Notes under the pieces: generated by a model
Told to the model about the DNA's origin: nothing
What the model saw: only the letters and a program-made list of their open reading frames with translations
The model's database searches: none
Shown here: one piece after another, positions 24,952-33,654 of the stretch
Numbering within the stretch: position 1 is the stretch's first letter
How the letters are laid out: each line of letters begins with the position of its first letter
Position numbers and translations under genes: made by a program
Source of the DNA: Flavobacteriaceae bacterium YJPT1-3
GTDB taxonomy: Bacteria; Bacteroidota; Bacteroidia; Flavobacteriales; Flavobacteriaceae
Reading direction: 5' to 3'
DNA: 64,000 nucleotides
Assembly: GCA_029866965.1 (NCBI GenBank)
Contig: CP123444.1
Span: forward strand, 1,281,501-1,345,500

Positions 24952-25632
24952 CTAGCGAGCCATGGCCATGGTAGCCAGGCTCAAGCGAAGATCCGGGATC
25001 GCGCTAAGCGCCCTGGCACATGCCTCGACTGTAGCACCGGTGGTGATCAGATCGTCGACAAGCAAGAGGTGCTTTCCGGCTAAGGAGGATACTTCGGGAA
25101 CCTCGAAGGTATGGAGCAGCGTTCCGCTTCGATTGAAACGGGCCTTAAGCGCTTGAGCCCCGGTGGCTTGTTTCTTCACCAAAACATCCTCCCGGTAATC
25201 GATTTTCAGTGCTTTAGCGATCTCCTGACCAAAACCGCTGACCTGATTGTAGCCCCTTTGGCGCCGCTTTGAGGGGTGCAGCGGTACCGGAATGACCAGG
25301 TCAATACCCTGATAAGCCTCTTCATTTTTCAATTCATTCCCTAGCCATTCTCCCAAAAAAGCACTTACTTGCTCTTGTCCCTTGTACTTGAGCTGATGGA
25401 TCAATTGCTGCACCGCACTTTTCTTACTGTAATGAAATAAGGCAGTGGCGTACTCGAGAGTGACCCGCCCGTACAATACTTTTTTGATAGAATCATCGTT
25501 GTAGTGATGGAAGTGGGTCAGTGGCAGCTCGTGCAGACAGCGTGTACAAAGCAGGGCATCCTGACGGGAAAGCGCAGATTCGCAGCACAAACAGAAAGCC
25601 GGATAGAAGAGATTGTAGAGCGCTTGCAGCAT
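24952..25632 (-). CDS. ComF family phosphoribosyltransferase-like protein
   Basis: A 226-residue ComF homologue. A four-cysteine zinc-binding segment (CLCCES and CTRCLHELP, residues about 14-36) precedes a phosphoribosyltransferase fold with the PRPP motif LLLVDDLITTGATVEAC near residue 190. ComF proteins are needed for DNA uptake in some bacteria and take part in replication restart. Its presence is relevant to the idea that the abundant palindrome could be an uptake signal, but does not prove competence. Confidence 0.9.
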   Translation of the reverse strand: MLQALYNLFYPAFCLCCESALSRQDALLCTRCLHELPLTHFHHYNDDSIKKVLYGRVTLEYATALFHYSKKSAVQQLIHQLKYKGQEQVSAFLGEWLGNELKNEEAYQGIDLVIPVPLHPSKRRQRGYNQVSGFGQEIAKALKIDYREDVLVKKQATGAQALKARFNRSGTLLHTFEVPEVSSLAGKHLLLVDDLITTGATVEACARALSAIPDLRLSLATMAMAR

Positions 25633-25681
25633 AAAGCCAAAAGATTAAAGTAACCAACCAACCTAAAAGAGAACCCCAAGA

Positions 25682-26563
25682 ATGAATGCCCAACGTAGTA
25701 ATCGCGCCTTGCGGGTACTTACCGTTACCCTAGGAATCCTTTTGCTTGGCTTGAGTGTGTACACGATCAAGTTTTACAACGAAGTAAAAGATAATGAAAA
25801 AGCACTGGTTGAGGAAAAATCAGTGGTCGAGGGCGAGTTACGCGATATCATCGCTAAATACAACGAAGAAATTGCTGAAAACAATGATCTCAAAGCGGAG
25901 TTGGTGCAAGCCCGATCGCGCATCGAAACCCTGCTGGATTCTTTGGAGCAAACCCGTGCCTCACAAGCTTTACTCGAAGGTTATCGCGCTGAGATCCGTA
26001 GTCTACGAAGAGAACGGGAATCATTCATTACACTTACGCGAAAGCTAAAAGCGGAGAATGAGAAGTTGGCACAACAACAAAATTCTGCACTGCAGATGAT
26101 CGATCGCAGTCAATCCATTCAGGACTCACTCCGCATGCAAAACGACAGTCTGCAAAGCAGTTTGGCTCAAGGCGCCTTACTCACGGTCAGTAACCTGAGA
26201 CCCCAGGCCGTCTTAGAACGCAACAGTGGCAAATTGATCACTACTGCCCGCGCCCGTCGCGCGGATAAACTCAATGTGTGTTTTTCGGTAGATCGCAATA
26301 CCTTGGCAGCGCCCGGAACACGGAACTTCTACATCCAGGTCATAGATCCTAAGAACAATGTTCAGGGTGATCGCGCTGAAGTCGCTTTTGATGAGCAGAT
26401 TTTACGGTACAGCACCCTGATCGCCCTCGATTATGCCAATGAAGCGCAGACTGTGTGCAGTCGCATTGCTCCCTCCGGAGAGCAATTTGTAGAAGGGATC
26501 TATAGAGTCCTGATTTTTGAAAATGCACGGCTGTTAGCGAGCGAAGTGATCAACCTGAAATAA
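25682..26563 (+). CDS. membrane-anchored coiled-coil protein, unknown
   Basis: A 293-residue protein with one N-terminal membrane segment (about 14-30), a long coiled coil (about 35-160, rich in E, K, R, L, Q) and a beta-rich C-terminal domain (about 165-293). There is no lipobox. I recognise no family, although the layout suggests a periplasmic envelope protein. It is closed by a strong terminator before glyS. Confidence 0.75.
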   Translation: MNAQRSNRALRVLTVTLGILLLGLSVYTIKFYNEVKDNEKALVEEKSVVEGELRDIIAKYNEEIAENNDLKAELVQARSRIETLLDSLEQTRASQALLEGYRAEIRSLRRERESFITLTRKLKAENEKLAQQQNSALQMIDRSQSIQDSLRMQNDSLQSSLAQGALLTVSNLRPQAVLERNSGKLITTARARRADKLNVCFSVDRNTLAAPGTRNFYIQVIDPKNNVQGDRAEVAFDEQILRYSTLIALDYANEAQTVCSRIAPSGEQFVEGIYRVLIFENARLLASEVINLK

Positions 26564-26581
26564 TAGCAGCAAAAGCCTTAG

Positions 26582-26611
26582 AAAACCCTTGATAATTCAA
26601 GGGTTTTTTTA
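26582..26611 (+). terminator. intrinsic terminator after the coiled-coil gene
   Basis: Stem AAAACCCTTGA / TCAAGGGTTTT with a TAAT loop and a T run. Confidence 0.9.
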
Positions 26612-26617
26612 TTTTTG
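26589..26617 (+). promoter_or_regulatory. glyS promoter embedded in the upstream terminator
   Basis: TTG (26589-26591), 18-base spacer, TATTTTTG (26610-26617): an exact -7 element with correct spacing. The -33 lies in the terminator stem and the -7 in its T run. Confidence 0.6.
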
Positions 26618-26638
26618 AGGGCTTAAAATAGAAGGACC

Positions 26639-28174
26639 ATGGCAAATGAAGATCAGTTCAAAAAAGTAATTTCTCACGCTAAGGAATACGGCTATATTTT
26701 TGGAAGTAGCGAAATCTACGACGGCCTCAGTGCTGTGTACGATTACGGCCAGATGGGAGTGGAACTGAAGAAGAACATTCGGGACTATTGGTGGCGTGCC
26801 ATGGTGCAACTTCACGAGAATATTGTGGGTCTTGACGCCGCCATCCTCATGCACCCCACTACCTGGAAAGCGTCTGGTCACGTAGATGCCTTTAACGATC
26901 CCCTGATCGACAACAAAGATTCTAAAAAACGCTACCGCGCCGATGTATTGATCGAGGACTATGCGGAGAAGCAGAATCAAAAAGCGGCCAAAGAAATCGA
27001 AAAGGCCAGAAAACGCTTTGGTGAGGCCTTTGATGAACAGGAATTTGTCAGCACTAACCCACGTGTGATCCGGTATCACACCAAGGCCAATGAAGCGGTC
27101 AAACGTTTGGCGCAATACCTGGAGGCGAATGATCTGGAAGCCGTCAAAGCCCTGATCGAAGAGCTGGAGATCGCCGATCCGGATACAGGATCCCGCAACT
27201 GGACTGAAGTTCGTCAGTTCAACCTGATGTTCGGCACCAAACTAGGTGCTTCAGCAGAAAGTGCGACCGATCTCTACCTCCGGCCGGAAACTGCTCAAGG
27301 GATCTTTGTTAATTTTTTGAATGTGCAAAAATCCGGACGGATGAAAATTCCTTTTGGGATCGCACAGACCGGAAAAGCCTTCCGCAATGAGATCGTGGCC
27401 CGGCAGTTTATTTTTAGAATGCGGGAGTTTGAACAAATGGAGATGCAATTCTTCGTTCGACCTGGTGAGGAGATCACCTGGTACAACCACTGGAAGGAAG
27501 CCCGCTTAAAATGGCATTTGTCCTTAGGCCTGGGGGAAGAGAACTACCGCTTTCACGATCACGAGAAACTCGCCCACTATGCCAACGCAGCGGCGGATAT
27601 CGAATTTAACTTTCCCTTTGGATTTAAGGAATTGGAAGGTATTCATTCGCGTACGGACTTTGACCTGAAGGCTCATGAGGCTTACTCCGGCAAGAAATTG
27701 CAATTCTACGATCCGGAACTGGAGCAGAACTACGTGCCTTACGTCGTGGAAACCTCCATTGGCCTGGACCGTATGTTCCTGGCTGTTTTCTCAACGGCTC
27801 TAGAAGATGAAAAACTGGAAAACGGAAGTGAACGTACCGTTCTCAAGCTTCCGGCCGTGCTGGCCCCCTATAAAGCTGCTATCCTTCCATTGGTCAAGAA
27901 AGACGGACTTCCAGAGATCGCTCAGGAATTGATGGATGAATTGAAACTGGACTTCCAGATTGATTATGATGAAAAAGATGCCATTGGAAGACGATACCGC
28001 CGTCAGGATGCCGCCGGTACCCCCTTGTGCATCACCATTGATCACGACACCAAGGAAGACCAGCAGGTAACCGTGCGGTACCGGGACAGTATGGAGCAAA
28101 AACGGGTGCCTTTAACTGAGGTGGCCGCTTTGATCGATAAAGAAGTCAACTTCAAACACTGGATCAACCGCTAA
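26639..28174 (+). CDS. glyS: glycyl-tRNA synthetase
   Basis: A 511-residue single-chain (alpha2-type) class II enzyme that charges tRNA-Gly. Features are YWWRAMVQLHENIVGLD near residue 55, TDLYLRPETAQGIFVNF with motif 2 GKAFRNEIVARQFIFRMREFEQMEMQ split over residues about 245-271, and the class II motif 3 region around SIGLDRMFLAV. The anticodon-binding domain forms the C-terminus. Length is normal. It has its own promoter overlapping the preceding terminator. Confidence 0.96.
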   Translation: MANEDQFKKVISHAKEYGYIFGSSEIYDGLSAVYDYGQMGVELKKNIRDYWWRAMVQLHENIVGLDAAILMHPTTWKASGHVDAFNDPLIDNKDSKKRYRADVLIEDYAEKQNQKAAKEIEKARKRFGEAFDEQEFVSTNPRVIRYHTKANEAVKRLAQYLEANDLEAVKALIEELEIADPDTGSRNWTEVRQFNLMFGTKLGASAESATDLYLRPETAQGIFVNFLNVQKSGRMKIPFGIAQTGKAFRNEIVARQFIFRMREFEQMEMQFFVRPGEEITWYNHWKEARLKWHLSLGLGEENYRFHDHEKLAHYANAAADIEFNFPFGFKELEGIHSRTDFDLKAHEAYSGKKLQFYDPELEQNYVPYVVETSIGLDRMFLAVFSTALEDEKLENGSERTVLKLPAVLAPYKAAILPLVKKDGLPEIAQELMDELKLDFQIDYDEKDAIGRRYRRQDAAGTPLCITIDHDTKEDQQVTVRYRDSMEQKRVPLTEVAALIDKEVNFKHWINR

Positions 28175-31100
28175 TCAAAAATAGGCGCGCAGCTGTACAT
28201 TTCCGGTATGAATGGTTCGGGTATCCGGACTTTTCCTTCCAAAATAAGACAGGTTGAGGTCTAGAAAGTTAGTCAGTTTACGCTGGGCGACCAGATTCCA
28301 GGTGAAGTTGGTCCCGGGCTGCAAACCCTCCAGAATTTGATAGGCGACCGGCGAGAAGGTGCTTCCCTGAAAGTCATTCTGGATGTATTTAAACTCCCCG
28401 TTCATCGATAGTTTAGGCGCTTTCGCGAAAGCGAACGCTATCCCCAGATTGTGCTGTACCAAGGCTTCCCCTCCGTTTAAGGTATTGGATTTCTCCTGAT
28501 ACTCATACAAGGCCTCAATGCGCGAATTGAGATTGAATAAATAGGAAATCCTGGGATTGAACCCGGATTGATCGATACTGAAATTGCGGGAGGGAAAATT
28601 CTCAGCAAAGCTGGAGGTGACCCCGGTTTCCAACATCAGATTAAACAACCAGGTTTCCTTGATCTTATGTAAAAAATTCAGTTGATGGCTGTATTGATCG
28701 CTTTCCTGCAGACCGATGGTAAGCAGCTGCCGGCTCACGCTGCTCAGGTAAGTGTAGGAGGTTGTGTAGCGCTGCTGTGCCCGATTAAAAAAGAGGGTAT
28801 TCCGGAAGCTGAGGTTGACCCCCAGATCGTCTTCCCGCTCCCGAAAAGGATTTAAAGGAATGGACTTCCCCTGACGCAAGGTATTGCGATCAATGATGTA
28901 ACTGGTTTGGTTGTAAAACCGGGAGAGTACTTTTTTAAAGCCTTGTCTGCCGGACCACTGCTGTGGATTCAAGGTCAATTGCTGACTCCACTTGTTTTGA
29001 TGGGTCTTAACAAAGACCCGGTTGGGTAAGAGCAGGCGCACAAAATCAGCTTCATCCACAAATTGGGCCAGTTCAAACTCTTCTAATTGTTGTACGCCAT
29101 CTCCGTTATAATCGTTCCAGGTATAGTTTCCCTGCCCCTCATCAACAGCGATATAGGTAAAATCCTGACGGGGTTGAGTTCCGCTATTGGTTTCAAATAC
29201 GGTGTTCCAGCGCAGGAAATCATTGAACAAACGCTGATCAAAGAGCAAACGCGAATTGAGTGAAATTTCGGTTTCCCGTTCCTGATCTTCATAATTCAGG
29301 CGACGGTAATTGACAAACAAGGAGAGGGCTGTGCTCTCGTTTTTTAGCAATTGACTTTCCAGAAAATAGGTATTGGACTGATTTACCCGTTCAATCTGGG
29401 TAGCAAAGCCGGTAGCCGGCTGTGGAATACTGTCATTCAAGCGGTAGCGATAACCCACTTGTACGTACACCTGAGTACTATCACCAAGACCGGTGAAAAC
29501 TTCATAGCTCTGAAAACGTTGACTCTCGGGCGTTAAGGAATCATTGACCTTGGCACGTCGTTCATTGTCCTCCCCCTGGATTTTGGCACCCACCCAGGTT
29601 TTCTTAAAGCCATAAATAGCGCCGAGATTGGCCCGACTAAAGGCGGAGGCAAATCCGGTATCTTCTGCATCTAAGGCACTGGCGAAAAATTGGGTGCGTA
29701 AGTTGCCAAAAGTGTAACGCCCACTAACCGTATGACGATAGCCCTGATAGGTGTTCCGAAAGACCAGGTTTTCAAAGCGATAGGAAAGAAGACCTTTGGC
29801 GAAAGCATTGTAATCCAGGCCTAAGGCCAAAAAGCTCTGATCGGCAATGGGGTTTTGAGCTGCGGTAGGAGACAGGCTGTTCAGATTCCAATCGCGGGAG
29901 AATTCCACATTATACAGACGTTCCGGATTGCGAAACTCCTGTTGTACATAATCCCATTGACCCACCAATTGTAATTGGTTTTTTGGGATGTTCAGCGAGT
30001 CTTCTGCGTTGACTACGGTGGTTTGAAGTAATTGTTGCCGCAGCTGTACATGAGTGGCCAGCGCTTCGTTATCGCCGTCGTCCAGGTTAGAGAATAAATT
30101 TTGATCGTTATTGGAGCCGGCGATCTCAAATTCCAGTTGAGTCTTCTCACCCTGGTAGCTCCCGTTGACCACGCCTACCTGTAATTTGTTAGGCGCAAAA
30201 AGCTGCACCACCGGAGCGAAATTTCCCTGAGGAACCCCATTGACAGGAGCAACATATTCGAAGATACGACTGATGGCGTTGGTTGATTGGAGGACATAAT
30301 CCCCTTGATTGGGTCCTACGGGACTGAAGCGTACATTGAAGAGTTCTTCATCGGGATCTGAGCTGAATTCAAATACTTCCTGACCATTGATGAGGGTACG
30401 CCGGTAAAGAATCTTGTTTTCACTAAAGGAGTCCGCGACTGCGCTGGGGGCTATTTGCGCGCTACGATCATCTCCGGCGGCTTGCAATACGGATACCTGT
30501 GCTTCGGTTAGGCTTTGCTGCAAAGGCTGATTCTTGGCGTCATTTTCTGAATAGACATGTGCTCCCAATTGCCAGCGTCCATTGTCGCTTTGGTATCGAC
30601 TCCCTCCGTAACCGATAAATCGAGTAAAATTTCGTTCGCTGTACTGGTATTCCACGGTGATCCGCATCTCGCTGGTGATCGGGACGGTAGCGTTAAAGCG
30701 AACTTCCCCCGCATTATAATCAATGATGTAGTCGGCCAACTCGCCGCGTTCCAGTTGTACTCCATTGATGAATACCTTTTCACTTCCGGATACGATAAGC
30801 ACGAAGAGCTCCCCGTTGGGTCCGGTTAGTTTATACGGTCCTTGATTTCCTTCCTGTCCGATAATGATCGATCGCGTAAAAATACCGCGCACCAAGGCCC
30901 CAGAAGCGAAGCCCTCCAATTGCCCTCCAGATTCAAAACTCGTGGTCCCCTGCAGGGCGAGGCCCTGAATCTTTTTCGTGAAAGCGCCAAAATAAGAGGT
31001 AGTGTTCTGTAGATCTACGTCTCCAGCCCTGATCTTCCAATTGTCGCTGAATAATTCAATAAAGACCTGGTCGAATTCATCCAGGCTCTGGGAGTATCCG

Positions 31101-31666
31101 CCTTCCTGATTGGGAATATTCGCATCTTGTATGGAGGCACGAAGGGTCACCGAATTACTGATCTTCCCACTGATCTGCAGATCCAATTCGCTGTTCAACA
31201 CACTATTTTGGTTATTACCCACAGAGATACCGCGAATGATGCTTCCGTTGGTGCTCAATCCGTCGAAAGGTTTGACCGTGGTGGTGGAAGTGGGCGTGCT
31301 GAATTGATAGACGCGTTCCTGATTCCCGCTACTGCGCACTACACGCCTCGGATCGTAAAGAGAATAGCTTCGGGTCAAAAACTCCGGATAGACCCGATAA
31401 GTAATGATCAGGGAATCCGGGTACGTGGATAGAGCCTCCTTAGGACGTATACTTCCCCGGGCCAGATCAATGGTAAAGCGTGAGGTATCTATGGATTGCC
31501 CTTGGGTACTTAAGAAGGCTATAGACGCCGGCAGTATGGAAAGACTGTCTATCTGAATTCGGTCCTGAACCGCAACCTTTTTGCTCCGTTTTTCCTGATA
31601 AGCGGCGTCCTGGGCATGCAGAACTCCGGCCATTCCCAGAAATAGAAAAACGATTAATGGACGCAT
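28175..31666 (-). CDS. large predicted outer-membrane beta-barrel protein, unknown
   Basis: A 1163-residue protein with a Sec signal peptide (MRPLIVFLFLGMAGVLHAQ). The sequence is dense in alternating hydrophobic and polar residues with many aromatic residues, and ends in LRAYF, all typical of an outer-membrane barrel. No plug domain, TonB box or carboxypeptidase-like domain is visible, so it is not a usual TonB receptor. A region near residues 290-345 (GELADYIIDYNAGEVRFN) is periodic and beta-like. I do not recognise the family. It ends one base from the glyS stop on the opposite strand. A perfect palindrome copy encodes FAFAKAPK. Confidence 0.75.
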   Translation of the reverse strand: MRPLIVFLFLGMAGVLHAQDAAYQEKRSKKVAVQDRIQIDSLSILPASIAFLSTQGQSIDTSRFTIDLARGSIRPKEALSTYPDSLIITYRVYPEFLTRSYSLYDPRRVVRSSGNQERVYQFSTPTSTTTVKPFDGLSTNGSIIRGISVGNNQNSVLNSELDLQISGKISNSVTLRASIQDANIPNQEGGYSQSLDEFDQVFIELFSDNWKIRAGDVDLQNTTSYFGAFTKKIQGLALQGTTSFESGGQLEGFASGALVRGIFTRSIIIGQEGNQGPYKLTGPNGELFVLIVSGSEKVFINGVQLERGELADYIIDYNAGEVRFNATVPITSEMRITVEYQYSERNFTRFIGYGGSRYQSDNGRWQLGAHVYSENDAKNQPLQQSLTEAQVSVLQAAGDDRSAQIAPSAVADSFSENKILYRRTLINGQEVFEFSSDPDEELFNVRFSPVGPNQGDYVLQSTNAISRIFEYVAPVNGVPQGNFAPVVQLFAPNKLQVGVVNGSYQGEKTQLEFEIAGSNNDQNLFSNLDDGDNEALATHVQLRQQLLQTTVVNAEDSLNIPKNQLQLVGQWDYVQQEFRNPERLYNVEFSRDWNLNSLSPTAAQNPIADQSFLALGLDYNAFAKGLLSYRFENLVFRNTYQGYRHTVSGRYTFGNLRTQFFASALDAEDTGFASAFSRANLGAIYGFKKTWVGAKIQGEDNERRAKVNDSLTPESQRFQSYEVFTGLGDSTQVYVQVGYRYRLNDSIPQPATGFATQIERVNQSNTYFLESQLLKNESTALSLFVNYRRLNYEDQERETEISLNSRLLFDQRLFNDFLRWNTVFETNSGTQPRQDFTYIAVDEGQGNYTWNDYNGDGVQQLEEFELAQFVDEADFVRLLLPNRVFVKTHQNKWSQQLTLNPQQWSGRQGFKKVLSRFYNQTSYIIDRNTLRQGKSIPLNPFREREDDLGVNLSFRNTLFFNRAQQRYTTSYTYLSSVSRQLLTIGLQESDQYSHQLNFLHKIKETWLFNLMLETGVTSSFAENFPSRNFSIDQSGFNPRISYLFNLNSRIEALYEYQEKSNTLNGGEALVQHNLGIAFAFAKAPKLSMNGEFKYIQNDFQGSTFSPVAYQILEGLQPGTNFTWNLVAQRKLTNFLDLNLSYFGRKSPDTRTIHTGNVQLRAYF
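28419..28432. repeat. GCTTTCGCGAAAGC palindrome, perfect copy
   Basis: Perfect copy, encoding A-F-A-K-A in the large outer-membrane protein. Confidence 0.9.
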
Positions 31667-31781
31667 GGGTAGTAAAACTACGGAGATTAGGGATTTAGTA
31701 TGTGAGGTAAATGTAAAGTTTATGCGGCGAAGGCCAAGAAGAGCGCGACTGAATTACTAATTTCGCTTCTGAATAATTGAA

Positions 31782-31803
31782 GTCTTGGGGGCTTTCTCAA
31801 GAC
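31782..31803. other. small stem-loop before exonuclease III gene
   Basis: Arms GTCTTG/CAAGAC around ten bases in the divergent gap. No T run; role unclear. Confidence 0.3.
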
Positions 31804-31834
31804 GCCTTATGGAACACTAAAATAAAGCGATAGT

Positions 31835-32593
31835 ATGAAGATTGTCTCCTATAATGTGAATGGAATACGCGCCGCACTGCGCAAAGACCTATTGGGTTGG
31901 TTAAAACAAACCGATCCTGATGTGCTTTGTATACAGGAAACCAAAGCAAATGTCGATCAGATCGACCCTGGGGTCTTTGAGGATCTAGGCTATCATCATT
32001 ATTGGTTCAGTGCGCAGAAGAAAGGCTATAGCGGGGTGGCCATACTGACGAAAAAAGAACCCAAACACGTGGAATACGGCACCGGGATCTCCTCCATGGA
32101 TCAGGAGGGAAGAAATCTGCGCGTCGATTTTGATGATCTTTCCGTGATGAGCTTATACCTCCCCTCGGGAACCAATACGGCCCGTTTGGACCATAAGTTG
32201 GAGTATATGGACCTTTTCCAGGACTACGTCAACGAGTTGAAACAAGATCATCCCAATTTAGTGATTGGCGGAGATTACAATATTTGTCATGAAGCGATCG
32301 ACATTCATGATCCGGTACGCAATAAGAACGTCAGTGGTTTTTTACCGGTAGAACGGGAATGGATCGGGAATTTTATCGAGAGTGGTTTTATAGATTCTTT
32401 TCGCCATCTCAACAAAGAACCGGATCAGTATACCTGGTGGAGTTACCGGGCTAATGCCCGCGCCAATAACAAAGGCTGGCGTATCGATTACAATATGGTG
32501 AGTGCTCCTTTAAAAGAAAAGATCAAAAGAGCCGTTATCTTATCAGAAGCCTACCACAGCGATCATTGTCCGCATTTGGTAGAGCTGACCTAA
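31835..32593 (+). CDS. xth: exodeoxyribonuclease III
   Basis: A 252-residue AP endonuclease/3'-5' exonuclease of base-excision repair. Motifs are SYNVNGIRAAL, CIQETK, GDYNICHEAIDIH, RIDYNM and SDHCPHLVE, giving the Asn, Glu, Asp-Asn, Asp and Asp-His active-site set. Length normal. Four bases separate it from the OmpA lipoprotein gene, suggesting one transcript. Confidence 0.95.
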   Translation: MKIVSYNVNGIRAALRKDLLGWLKQTDPDVLCIQETKANVDQIDPGVFEDLGYHHYWFSAQKKGYSGVAILTKKEPKHVEYGTGISSMDQEGRNLRVDFDDLSVMSLYLPSGTNTARLDHKLEYMDLFQDYVNELKQDHPNLVIGGDYNICHEAIDIHDPVRNKNVSGFLPVEREWIGNFIESGFIDSFRHLNKEPDQYTWWSYRANARANNKGWRIDYNMVSAPLKEKIKRAVILSEAYHSDHCPHLVELT

Positions 32594-32603
32594 AATCGTG
32601 TAC

Positions 32604-33563
32604 ATGAAGAAACTACTTATAGGGTGCGGGGCGCTTTTGTTGTTAAGCACCTCCTGTGTATCGGCCAAACTACACAAAGAATTAGAAGAAGATTACGCTT
32701 TCGCGAAAGAGAAAAACCGCTTGCTAGAGGAAGCACTGGCGAATCGGGATCGCGAATTGAATGTCTTGCAGACGCAGTATGAAAAGTTGCTGGCGGAGAC
32801 CGAAGCGGTTCGCGTGGAGCGGGAAAAGCTTTTTCGTGACCTTAGTCTGACCCAACAGAATTTAGAGAATCTGCAGGACTCCTATGATGCCCTGGAGTCG
32901 AACAGCAGCAGTACGCTGGCTGCGAATGTTCAAGAAAATAGAAGACTCTTACAAGAGTTGGAGGACAAGCAACGCCGACTTACTCAAGAGCGGGAACGAC
33001 TCGAAGCCTTGCAGCGGGATTTGGCTGATCGATCGGCACGAGTGGCAGAGCTGGAGGAAGTGATCGCCAGCAAAGAAGCCTCCATGAGACAATTGAAAGA
33101 GGCCATCTCCAGAGCCTTGGTTGATTTTGAAGGCAAAGGTCTGACCGTAGAACAATGGGACGGAAAGGTCTATGTTTCTCTGGAAAACAAATTGCTTTTT
33201 GAAAGTGGTAGCTGGACGGTAGGAACTCAGGGGCGTCAAGCCGTACAACAATTGGCCGCTGTGCTGGCTCAGAATCCAGACATTTCAGTGCTGATTGAAG
33301 GACATACGGACAATGTCCCTTATTCCGGTTCTGGAGCGCTACAGGACAATTGGGACCTGTCGACCAAACGAGCTACCGCCATTGTGCATATTCTGGAAGG
33401 GTATTCAGGCATCGATAAAAAGAACCTAACCGCCGCCGGACGTGGGGAGTTCGCCCCCATAGCCCCTAACACCACTCCGGAGAATCGGGCTAAAAATCGA
33501 AGGATTGAGATCATCCTAACCCCTAAACTGGATGAGATTACCCGATTAATCAACGATATTTAA
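32604..33563 (+). CDS. OmpA family lipoprotein with coiled coil
   Basis: From ATG 32604 (MKKLLIGCGALLLLSTSC) a lipoprotein signal with lipobox STSC leads to a coiled coil (about 25-170) and a C-terminal OmpA peptidoglycan-binding domain (about 190-315), with LIEGHTDNVPYSG and the R-A-K-N-R-R-I-E-I end. It should tie the outer membrane to the cell wall. An in-frame ATG two codons upstream is also possible. An imperfect palindrome copy encodes YAFAKEK. Confidence 0.92.
   Translation: MKKLLIGCGALLLLSTSCVSAKLHKELEEDYAFAKEKNRLLEEALANRDRELNVLQTQYEKLLAETEAVRVEREKLFRDLSLTQQNLENLQDSYDALESNSSSTLAANVQENRRLLQELEDKQRRLTQERERLEALQRDLADRSARVAELEEVIASKEASMRQLKEAISRALVDFEGKGLTVEQWDGKVYVSLENKLLFESGSWTVGTQGRQAVQQLAAVLAQNPDISVLIEGHTDNVPYSGSGALQDNWDLSTKRATAIVHILEGYSGIDKKNLTAAGRGEFAPIAPNTTPENRAKNRRIEIILTPKLDEITRLINDI
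32697..32710. repeat. GCTTTCGCGAAAGC palindrome, imperfect copy
   Basis: GCTTTCGCGAAAGA, one change. Encodes A-F-A-K-E. Confidence 0.8.
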
Positions 33564-33599
33564 AACGAGACGACCAGACTAAAGATTTAAGACCCTCTT

Positions 33600-33632
33600 A
33601 ACCCCCTGCTCTTGGAGTGGGGGTTATTTTTG
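33600..33632 (+). terminator. intrinsic terminator after OmpA lipoprotein
   Basis: Stem AACCCCC/GGGGGTT with an inner CTC/GAG pair and a T run. Confidence 0.75.
33625..33632 (+). promoter_or_regulatory. -7 element for the Tas-like reductase
   Basis: Exact TATTTTTG formed by the T run of the terminator. Transcription would begin near 33637, 18 bases before ATG 33655. No -33 at normal spacing. Confidence 0.45.
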
Positions 33633-33654
33633 ATTGCATTTTGAAAAAGCCACT

